Below, in pieces: positions 57,600 to 64,000 of a DNA stretch of 64,000 nt. Source of the stretch: Sphingobium aromaticiconvertens (GTDB lineage Bacteria; Pseudomonadota; Alphaproteobacteria; Sphingomonadales; Sphingomonadaceae); assembly GCF_037154075.1 (NCBI RefSeq), contig NZ_JBANRJ010000001.1:3715501-3779500 (forward strand), read 5' to 3'. Within the stretch, counting starts at the first letter, position 1; each line of letters opens with the position of its first letter. The notes beneath the pieces were generated by a model that saw only the letters and a list, made by a program, of their open reading frames with translations, had not been told where the DNA came from and searched no databases. Made by a program: the position numbers and the translations under genes.

Positions 57600-58054
57600 C
57601 GTGGCGTGGAAGCCTTGCGAATGGTGGCGCTCGACGCCGCGACCGGCTCCCCATCCTGTGTGATCAACATGCGCAGGAACATTAACCGCCCGGTTTCACG
57701 AAGCAAGTCCACGTTCGCCAGCAGGATCGATCCTACGCGTCCCGAACCCAGATATTGCATCGAAAGATCGACGGTCACGCCATTGACCTGGGCGACATGA
57801 CCCATCGCCCACAAGGCACCAAAATACGCATGATCGGCAAAGGCCGCGATGAACCCGCCATGCAGTGCATCGAGCCGGTTGCGATGACTGGGCCGCGTCT
57901 CCAGCGCAACCTGCGCCCGTCCGGGCGCGTCGCTGCGCAAATAGCTGCGACCGATCGCCTGCAGAAAGGTGTCGGAATGCGGGTCGGACCATGCGGCCCA
58001 GCCTGCCCATTGCCCTTCGGTCAGCGGGACGCCGCCTATAACACCGTCACTCAC
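57596..58054 (-). CDS. PaaI-type acyl-CoA thioesterase
   Basis: A 152-aa hot-dog-fold protein. The catalytic block is NRLDALHGGFIAAFADHAYF, matching the N..G..HGG...A..D pattern of PaaI thioesterases, then TVDLSMQYLGSG. The GTG start lies 5 nt after the sdhB stop and its end overlaps zapE, so sdhB-thioesterase-zapE is one operon. Substrate unknown. Confidence 0.88.
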   Translation of the reverse strand: MSDGVIGGVPLTEGQWAGWAAWSDPHSDTFLQAIGRSYLRSDAPGRAQVALETRPSHRNRLDALHGGFIAAFADHAYFGALWAMGHVAQVNGVTVDLSMQYLGSGRVGSILLANVDLLRETGRLMFLRMLITQDGEPVAASSATIRKASTPR

Positions 58055-58059
58055 GCCGA

Positions 58060-58848
58060 TCAGAGCTGACGCTCGACCATCATCTTCTTCGTCTCGGCAA
58101 TCGCCTTGGCGGGGCTGAGACCCTTGGGGCAGACATTGGCGCAGTTCATGATGGTGTGGCAGCGATAGAGGCGGAAGGGATCTTCCAATTCGTCCAGACG
58201 CTCGCCCGTATATTCGTCGCGGCTATCAGCCAGCCAGCGATAGGCCTGAAGCAGGATCGCCGGACCAAGGAACTTGTCCGAATTCCACCAATAGCTGGGG
58301 CAACTGGTCGAGCAGCAGGCGCACAGGATGCACTCATACAAGCCGTCCAGCTTCTCGCGCTCGGCGGGCGACTGGAGACGCTCCTTACCCGATGGCGGCG
58401 GCGACACGGTCTTCAGCCAGGGCTGGATCGAATTATACTGGGCATAGAAATGCGTGAAGTCAGGGACCAGATCCTTGATCACGTCCATATGCGGCAGCGG
58501 CGTGATCCGCACTTCCTTGCCCGAACATTCCTCGATCGAAGTAGTGCAGGCCAGGCCATTGCGCCCGTTCATGTTCATCGAACAGGAACCACAAATGCCT
58601 TCGCGGCAGGACCGGCGGAAGGTCAGCGACGGATCATATTCATTCTTGATCTTGATCAGCGCGTCCAGAACCATCGGCCCGCAATTGTCCAGGTCGATGT
58701 CGAACGTGTCATAGCGCGGGTTCTGCCCCGAGTCGGGATCGTAGCGATAGACCTTGAAGCTCTTGACATTGGCTGCGCCCGCGGGGGCGGGGTGCTTCAC
58801 ACCCTTGCCGCTGATCTTGCTGTTCTTGGGCAGAGCAAATTCGGCCAT
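58060..58848 (-). CDS. sdhB: Succinate dehydrogenase iron-sulfur subunit
   Basis: A 262-aa subunit with three iron-sulfur clusters: 2Fe-2S ligands in [16 protein letters not shown] and LACTT, 4Fe-4S in [16 protein letters not shown] and 3Fe-4S/4Fe-4S in [15 protein letters not shown]. It passes electrons from the flavoprotein to ubiquinone. sdhC, sdhD and sdhA, normally just upstream, are absent; a divergent gene starts 177 bp away instead, so sdhB has its own promoter. Confidence 0.96.
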   Translation of the reverse strand: MAEFALPKNSKISGKGVKHPAPAGAANVKSFKVYRYDPDSGQNPRYDTFDIDLDNCGPMVLDALIKIKNEYDPSLTFRRSCREGICGSCSMNMNGRNGLACTTSIEECSGKEVRITPLPHMDVIKDLVPDFTHFYAQYNSIQPWLKTVSPPPSGKERLQSPAEREKLDGLYECILCACCSTSCPSYWWNSDKFLGPAILLQAYRWLADSRDEYTGERLDELEDPFRLYRCHTIMNCANVCPKGLSPAKAIAETKKMMVERQL

Positions 58849-59025
58849 CGACCATCAATCCCATCTTGCATTGCTTAACCGCGATCGGCTTTTTCTGCGG
58901 CCCGCATACCAAATAATATCGAAAGGTCCAGCGCTGGTGCAGCATAATTGGCGATGCTTGCGCGAAGGGGCCAGCCAGTGCAAGGCCATAGGATAGCCCA
59001 TGAAGGGGCGTAAAACGGCTTGCCA

Positions 59026-60120
59026 ATGACGGAACGCAGCGCGAATATGCCCCCCATTGCCTTCCTGGCCATTGCAGAGGCGCAGCAGCTTTATCACTGG
59101 CTGCCTGCCGCATTGGCACTCGCGCGCGATAGCGGCGCGCGGGTCGATGTCCTGTCCCCCTCCCACGCCATCCTGCATATTGTTGCCGATCACGACCCGG
59201 AAGGGCGCATAGGGCGGGTTCTTCTCCGTCGCCCGACCTTCAAGCCCGATTCGCTGTTTACCATGCCCTCGCGGTTCGCGACTCTGGCGCTCAACTATCC
59301 AACCATCCGTCGCTACCCAACGATCGTCACCACCGAAACATCCAGCGCCATCCTGCGCCATTTCCCCGGCTTCCGTTCAAAGCTGGTCGAGATCAAACAT
59401 GGCGCGGGCGACCGGGCGGGCGGCTACAAGAACGCCCATGCCGCCTTCGACCTGGTGCTGGTCGCGGGCGACAAGGACCGGGAGCGGATGATCGCGCTGG
59501 GCCTTCAGACGCCCGACCGCGTGACCGCCTGTGGCTATGCGAAGTTCGAGGTGATGGCAGCGCGCCAGACGCTGTTCGACAACGACCTGCCCGTCATCCT
59601 CTACAACCCGCATTTCGACGCCGCGCTATCCTCCTGGGTCCGGCATGGCCCAAAGGTGCTGGCGGCACTGGAGTCGCTCAAGGGCTATAATGTCGTGATC
59701 GCGCCGCATACAAAGCTGGCGCAGCGCATTCCCCCGATCCGCACGGACGCCCCCCATATCCTCCTCGACATGGGGTCCGTCCGCTCGATCGACATGAGCT
59801 ACACCAACAGCGCCGACCTCTATCTGGGCGACGTCAGCAGTCAGGTCTATGAGTTCATTCTGCGCCCGCGCCCCTGCCTGTTCCTGAACCTCGACCAGCA
59901 TGATTGGATGGACGATCCGCACTTCGCCCATTTCACGCTGGGGCAGGTGATCGACACGCTTGCCGACCTGCCAACCGCCCTTTCCCGTGCCGCCGCGATG
60001 CAGTCGCAGTTTGAAAGCGTGCAGAAGGCGGCTATGCGCTTTGCGATCAACGATGGGCCAGTGCCCGCCTCCCGACGCCAGGCGGACGCCATCCGCGCGG
60101 TGGCGGCGCGCACCGACTGA
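59026..60120 (+). CDS. CDP-glycerol glycerophosphotransferase-like protein
   Basis: A 364-aa GT-B-like protein without signal peptide. The pattern fits the Glyphos_transf family of teichoic-acid polymerases: VEIKHGAGDRAGGYKN (acceptor-side His), LVLVAGDKDRERMIALG, ILYNPHF, NVVIAPHTKLAQR, and ADLYLGDVSSQVYEFILRPRPCLFLN, which corresponds to the D.LITDYSS..fDf block. Transfer of a polyol phosphate from a CDP donor is inferred from family. It heads a plus-strand operon; the next gene, a CDP-alcohol phosphotransferase, starts 20 bp later. ATGs at 59026 (used) and 59047 are possible starts. Confidence 0.75.
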   Translation: MTERSANMPPIAFLAIAEAQQLYHWLPAALALARDSGARVDVLSPSHAILHIVADHDPEGRIGRVLLRRPTFKPDSLFTMPSRFATLALNYPTIRRYPTIVTTETSSAILRHFPGFRSKLVEIKHGAGDRAGGYKNAHAAFDLVLVAGDKDRERMIALGLQTPDRVTACGYAKFEVMAARQTLFDNDLPVILYNPHFDAALSSWVRHGPKVLAALESLKGYNVVIAPHTKLAQRIPPIRTDAPHILLDMGSVRSIDMSYTNSADLYLGDVSSQVYEFILRPRPCLFLNLDQHDWMDDPHFAHFTLGQVIDTLADLPTALSRAAAMQSQFESVQKAAMRFAINDGPVPASRRQADAIRAVAARTD

Positions 60121-60140
60121 GCAGGACGACCGGAAACAGC

Positions 60141-61256
60141 ATGACCACCGACAGCAACCCGCAATCGCCGCTCGGACAGATCCGGCTGATCGGACAGAAT
60201 GACACCCGCATCTGGGGCATGACCAATGCCGAGCGTATCCGCCGCATGGCAAACGAGGCGGCAAAGAGCAGCAAGCAACTGGCCGCGGATCATTGCCTGG
60301 CCGTAAATCTTGCCTTCGTGTTCGACCCGCTGTTGCTACGCAAGGTGATCGCCGAGCCGGGTACGGTCTTCACCCGCAACGGCGTGCTGGTGGTCGGCCA
60401 GATGCCCGTGGAGATTGCCGTCGAACGCCCAGTCGCGGCGCAGGGCGTGACCATCATCGACCTTGCCGACGGCAAACGCATCTACAACGACCAGCTTCGC
60501 AAGCTGGAAGCGCCTTTCGTCACCGAACTGACCCCGCAGACCCGCGCTGCGATCGAACGACAAAGCTATTTCGGCGCGTATAAGGGCGTGACCGACCTGC
60601 TCACCAAATATCTGTGGCCCGAACTGGCGTTCATCCTGACGCGGATTGCTGCACGGATCGGCATGACCCCGAATATGGTGTCAGTCATTGGCGTTACCTG
60701 CTGCATCGCCGCAACCTTCCTCTTCGCTTATGGCCATTACTGGACCGGGATGCTGATTGGTTTCGTCTTCATGGTGCTGGACACGGTCGACGGAAAGCTG
60801 GCGCGCTGCACCATCACCTCTTCCAAATGGGGCCATGTGATCGACCATGGCGTCGACCTCGTCCACCCGCCCTTCTGGTGGTACGCTTGGGGTGTCGGCC
60901 TTGCGACATGGGGATTGGCGCTGTCGCCTGCGACCTTCTGGACCGTCATGGGCGTGATCTTCGCGGGCTACGTCCTCCAGCGGTTGATCGAGGGTGCGTT
61001 CATCACCGGCTTTGGCATGCATATCCATGTCTGGCGGCCCTTCGACACCTGGTTCCGCCTCATCACCGCACGGCGCAATCCCAACATGGTGATCCTGTTC
61101 GCCTCCATGCTGGCGGGACGCCCCGATTGGGGTATCATCGCCGTCGCCTGGTGGACCGGCCTCTCGCTCGCCGTCCACCTCTTCCAACTGCTCCAGGCCT
61201 ATTGGTTGAAGGCGCGCGGGCAGACGATCACCAGTTGGCTGGAGCAAGGCGCATGA
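60141..61256 (+). CDS. CDP-alcohol phosphotransferase with unidentified N-terminal domain
   Basis: A 371-aa protein in two parts. Residues about 175-360 are a membrane CDP-alcohol phosphatidyltransferase domain: the full D..DG..AR........G...D...D motif is present (DTVDGKLAR, then eight residues, G, HVIDHGVD). Residues 1 to about 150 are soluble and unrecognised (LIGQNDTRIWGMTNAER, VFTRNGVLVVGQMPVEIAVE). In IPCT-DIPPS fusions a cytidylyltransferase precedes such a domain; here the nucleotidyltransferase is a separate gene nearby, so this part may be a relic or an acceptor domain. TGA overlaps the HIT gene start (ATGA). Confidence 0.85.
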   Translation: MTTDSNPQSPLGQIRLIGQNDTRIWGMTNAERIRRMANEAAKSSKQLAADHCLAVNLAFVFDPLLLRKVIAEPGTVFTRNGVLVVGQMPVEIAVERPVAAQGVTIIDLADGKRIYNDQLRKLEAPFVTELTPQTRAAIERQSYFGAYKGVTDLLTKYLWPELAFILTRIAARIGMTPNMVSVIGVTCCIAATFLFAYGHYWTGMLIGFVFMVLDTVDGKLARCTITSSKWGHVIDHGVDLVHPPFWWYAWGVGLATWGLALSPATFWTVMGVIFAGYVLQRLIEGAFITGFGMHIHVWRPFDTWFRLITARRNPNMVILFASMLAGRPDWGIIAVAWWTGLSLAVHLFQLLQAYWLKARGQTITSWLEQGA

Positions 61257-61681
61257 ACGAAACAATCGTCAAGTTCGGCTGGCCCGACACGCTGGTCTGC
61301 GAATATACGCACTGGCTCATCCTCCTGCGCCCCGCCCAGCCGACGCTGGGATCGCTGGTGCTGGCGGCAAAGTCCGACGCCACCGCCTTCGGTGATTTGC
61401 CTCCTGAGGCCCATGCCGAACTGGCGATCGTGACCAACGCCATCGAAACCGCCCTTAAAGCTGCGATCGATTACAGCCGGATCAACTATCTGATGCTGAT
61501 GATGGTGGACCCCAACGTCCATTTCCACGTCCTGCCCCGTTATGAGGGCACACGCAGCAGCGCAGGACTAACGGTCCCCGACGCCGGATGGCCGGGCCAA
61601 CCGGATCTCGCCAGCGCGGTCAAGCTGGACGCCGCCCAGCGCGACACCCTGCTGGCATGGTTGAAACCCTACTTCGTGTAA
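61253..61681 (+). CDS. HIT-family protein with altered His triad
   Basis: A 142-aa HIT-like protein (nucleotide hydrolase/transferase fold). The triad block reads DPNVHFHVLPRYEG: the second and third His of HxHxHxx are kept, the first is Asn. WLILLRPAQPTLGSLVLA is the N-terminal pattern. The ATG is fixed by the ATGA overlap with the CDP-alcohol phosphotransferase, so the two proteins are probably made together. It may cleave or salvage a CDP-linked intermediate. Its end overlaps the convergent nucleotidyltransferase gene by 13 bp. Confidence 0.8.
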   Translation: MNETIVKFGWPDTLVCEYTHWLILLRPAQPTLGSLVLAAKSDATAFGDLPPEAHAELAIVTNAIETALKAAIDYSRINYLMLMMVDPNVHFHVLPRYEGTRSSAGLTVPDAGWPGQPDLASAVKLDAAQRDTLLAWLKPYFV

Positions 61682-62433
61682 CGGCCTTCCTCGACCCATT
61701 TCGCCGTCAACGCCGTCGCTGCCTCAACGTCCTGATGGAAGTCGACTTCCTGCCATTCCAGCCCCTCGATCGACACGGTGCCGACACTGTTGCCCTTGGC
61801 AATGATGTCGATGGCGCGCAGATACCAGCGCTCGACCCCTTCCGGCGTCCGCATCATCTGGTCGATCTGGTTGCGGAAGATCGCCGGACCTTCGCCACAA
61901 AAGGCCAGCATCCCGATCGATTCGGCATTGGTGTCGGGGGGTAGCAGACGTTTGCCGATGGCGTGCAGGCGGCCCTCGGCATCCCGATTCACTTTCATGT
62001 CGTCATCATCATAGTCGCTCTTCACATCGACAGTGACGGTGATCGGCCCAGTCGCGCCCACGATCAGCTTCGCAACGATCTCGTCCGACACGATCGTGTC
62101 GCCATTCAGGATGATGAAGTCCTGATCCATCTCCTCCCGCGCGATCCAGCAGGTGCCCAAATTATCGGCAACCTGAAAGAAGGGGTTGAACAGCGTCCGT
62201 ATCCGCGCGCCGGTGTCGCGATAGAGTTGCAGCGCATGATCCTCGACCCGCTCGGTGCGAAAGCCGGTGACGACGACGATATCGGTCACGCCATTGGCGA
62301 CCAGTGCCGCGACCTGCCAACTGATGAGGCTGCGACCGTTGAAGTCGATCATGCATTTGGGCACGTCGCGCGTCAGCGGCAACAGGCGTGAGCCTTGCCC
62401 CGCGGAAAGGATGATGGCTTTGGTGATGCTCAT
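61669..62433 (-). CDS. Sugar/polyol-phosphate nucleotidyltransferase
   Basis: A 254-aa NTP transferase. AIILSAGQGSRLLPLT (nucleotide-binding), DVPKCMIDFNGRSLI (Lys for phosphate) and DFIILNGDTIVSD (metal Asp) are the usual motifs. The closest patterns are inositol-1-phosphate cytidylyltransferase and phosphocholine/MurNAc-phosphate nucleotidyltransferases. With the CDP-alcohol transferase next door, a CDP product is the likely outcome. It faces the other genes of the block. Confidence 0.85.
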   Translation of the reverse strand: MSITKAIILSAGQGSRLLPLTRDVPKCMIDFNGRSLISWQVAALVANGVTDIVVVTGFRTERVEDHALQLYRDTGARIRTLFNPFFQVADNLGTCWIAREEMDQDFIILNGDTIVSDEIVAKLIVGATGPITVTVDVKSDYDDDDMKVNRDAEGRLHAIGKRLLPPDTNAESIGMLAFCGEGPAIFRNQIDQMMRTPEGVERWYLRAIDIIAKGNSVGTVSIEGLEWQEVDFHQDVEAATALTAKWVEEGRYTK

Positions 62434-62555
62434 GCGCGCGCTCTACCGCAAACTTGCCTTTGTGGACAATCGCCAACTGCGGACATTTGCCGTTTGGCGA
62501 CCATCACCCTAGATAGGCCGCGCCGGACCGTCCGGCGCCGGAGCATGAAACAGAC

Positions 62556-63914
62556 GTGAGCAAGCCCGACAGCGTAGCGGCCAAAAACTCCAAAGCTGGC
62601 GATTCAGGCGCGAACAGCGGCTTCGCGCGCATTCTTGCCAACACCGGCTGGCTGCTGGGCGGCAAGGGCGTGGGCGCGATCCTCTCCATCGTCTATCTCG
62701 CCATCGCCACACGCACCCTGGGCGTGGCCGACTTCGGCCGCTTCGCCCTGGTCCTCTCCGCCGCGCAGGCGATCAAGACGCTGGTATCCTTCGAAAGCTG
62801 GCAGATCATCATCCGCTATGGGCAGGAACATCTGAAGGCGGCGGACGCGGCAGAGGGCGGGCACGCACTCAATCGCCTCGCCCGCTTCTGCATTCTGGTC
62901 GATCTGGTTTCTGCCATCGTCGGCTGCGCGCTGGCGGCGGCACTGACCCTGATCTTCGGGCCTATGATGGATCTGTCGCGCGACATGGCGATCGACGCGA
63001 TCCTCTTCTGTGCGGTCATGCTGCTGACGATCCGATCGACACCGATGGGCATATTGCGCCTGTTCGACCGCTTTGACGCGGGGGCGCTCGCTGAAACGAT
63101 GGTGCCCATCGGCCGGATGATCGGTGCGCTCGCCGTGCTGGCGGCTGGCCCGTCCATCGCAGGCTTTCTGCTCGCCTGGGCTGGCGCGGAACTGCTTTGC
63201 GCAATCAGCTACTGGTGGCTGGCATTGCGGGCAGGCAAAGGCCGGATGGGATCATGGCGCGCAGGCCACACGCTGGATGCCCGGACCGAAAATCCTGGCC
63301 TCGTCGGCTTTCTCACCGCCACCAACCTGCAAGTGACACTCTCTTCAATGGGCCAGCAAGTCGCTGTACTGTTCATCGGCATATTCGTCGGCCCTACCGG
63401 CGCGGGCCTCTATCGCCTCGCCAATCAGCTCTCCGCCTCGCTCACAAAGATTTCGGGCCTCCTCTCCCGCAGCATCTTCGTGGAACTGGCGCGCACCCAC
63501 AGCCATGAAGGCACCGCAGAACTGCGCACCCTGTTTCGCCGCACCAACCGGCTGGCGCTGATCGCTGGCGCGGTCATCATCCTGCTGATCCTCGCCGTCG
63601 GCCACCCGCTGCTGGGCCTGATCGCGGGCAAGGATTTCCTCCCCGCCTATCCGCTATTGCTGGTGCTGGGCGTCGCCGCGTCGATCGACCTTGTGGGCGT
63701 CAGCTATCGCCCCCTCCTTATGGCGACCGACGGCGCGCGCCTGTCGCTTCGCATCACCTTCGTTGCAACTTTGCTGATGTTCGTCCTGCTCGCCGTGCTG
63801 CTACCGCTTTACGACACGATCGGCGCGGCCTTTGCCAATCTGGCATCCTCGATCGTCGCCTTCTTCATGATGGGCTGGGCCAGCCGCAGGATGATGCGCG
63901 GCGGCACATCCTGA
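62556..63914 (+). CDS. Oligosaccharide/lipid flippase (MATE-like, PST family)
   Basis: A 452-aa membrane protein with about 12-14 helices. A hydrophilic N-terminus (about 1-25) is followed by NTGWLLGGKGVGAILSIVYLAIATRTLG and VADFGRFALVLS, typical of the polysaccharide_synt family. GTG start. It is divergent from the nucleotidyltransferase gene across 122 bp and is the second flippase in the window; it likely exports the product of the adjacent pathway. Confidence 0.88.
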   Translation: MSKPDSVAAKNSKAGDSGANSGFARILANTGWLLGGKGVGAILSIVYLAIATRTLGVADFGRFALVLSAAQAIKTLVSFESWQIIIRYGQEHLKAADAAEGGHALNRLARFCILVDLVSAIVGCALAAALTLIFGPMMDLSRDMAIDAILFCAVMLLTIRSTPMGILRLFDRFDAGALAETMVPIGRMIGALAVLAAGPSIAGFLLAWAGAELLCAISYWWLALRAGKGRMGSWRAGHTLDARTENPGLVGFLTATNLQVTLSSMGQQVAVLFIGIFVGPTGAGLYRLANQLSASLTKISGLLSRSIFVELARTHSHEGTAELRTLFRRTNRLALIAGAVIILLILAVGHPLLGLIAGKDFLPAYPLLLVLGVAASIDLVGVSYRPLLMATDGARLSLRITFVATLLMFVLLAVLLPLYDTIGAAFANLASSIVAFFMMGWASRRMMRGGTS

Positions 63915-63951
63915 CTCCCCGCCCCACCGCGCTCCTGCCGCGCGAGAAAGC

Positions 63952-64000
63952 TTAATCCTTTTGGTCGAGCCAAATCTGCGCCGCATCCATCGATGAAAAA
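63952..64000 (-). CDS. 3' end of an unidentified protein (partial)
   Basis: On the minus strand a frame enters from the right edge and ends SSMDAAQIWLDQKD followed by TAA. It faces the flippase gene. The piece is too short to identify. Confidence 0.35.
   Translation of the reverse strand, partial: FSSMDAAQIWLDQKD

Overview
The window is high-GC DNA with dense, often overlapping operons and reads as a Sphingomonadaceae chromosome (Sphingobium or a close relative). This rests on gene content and order, not on a database search: an alphaproteobacterial split transhydrogenase (pntAA/pntAB/pntB) behind a tiny aa3-oxidase subunit IV gene, a CcrM-type methyltransferase, the sspB-fumC pair, a PEP-CTERM protein, and the mdh-sucD-sucA-sucB-lpd block. 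No rRNA, tRNA, CRISPR array or prophage was seen. One insertion sequence is present.

Layout. 1-4.9 kb: the tail of an unknown gene, a terminator, a MASE1-PAS-GGDEF cyclase, a MerC-like membrane protein, a 58-aa YegP-type protein, and a coupled hydrolase/FAD-oxidoreductase pair. 4.9-12.1 kb: a tad/cpa pilus operon (cpaA-B-C-D-E, tadB, tadC) that lacks the ATPase gene cpaF; a 16-codon ORF sits exactly in its place. 12.2-18.9 kb: DUF2147 protein, aspartate/glutamate racemase, transhydrogenase operon, sigma-54 activator, lipoprotein. 19-22.2 kb: a small secreted ORF, folP, ccrM with six GANTC sites upstream, and an ArsR regulator with two operator-like repeats. 22.5-26.3 kb: histidine operon hisB-yciI-hisH-hisA-hisF-(PEP-CTERM)-hisE, mostly joined by ATGA overlaps. 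26.4-32.7 kb: sspB, fumC, threonine aldolase, serine acetyltransferase, M28 peptidase.

33-41.5 kb is an accessory, lower-GC polysaccharide locus with genes on alternating strands: initiating sugar transferase, a PL5-like lyase with altered catalytic residues, pyruvyl transferase, Wzx-type flippase, Wzy/WaaL-type protein, then a complete 845-bp IS5-family element with TA target duplications and a -1 frameshift heptamer. 41.6-48.5 kb supplies UDP-sugar precursors (glmS, glmU, galE) plus a phosphoesterase, gph and an atypical crotonase. 48.6-58.8 kb is central metabolism (lpd, sucB, sucA, sucD, mdh, zapE, a thioesterase, sdhB), without sucC or sdhCDA alongside. The gap upstream of mdh holds a Fur-like box, a promoter-like pair and a plus-strand terminator, which together suggest an unannotated iron-responsive small RNA.

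59-63.9 kb is the most novel-looking block: a CDP-glycerol glycerophosphotransferase-like protein, a CDP-alcohol phosphotransferase with an unidentified N-terminal domain, an atypical HIT protein, a sugar/polyol-phosphate nucleotidyltransferase and a second flippase. I infer a pathway that activates a polyol phosphate with CDP, transfers it in the membrane and exports the product; the product is unknown.
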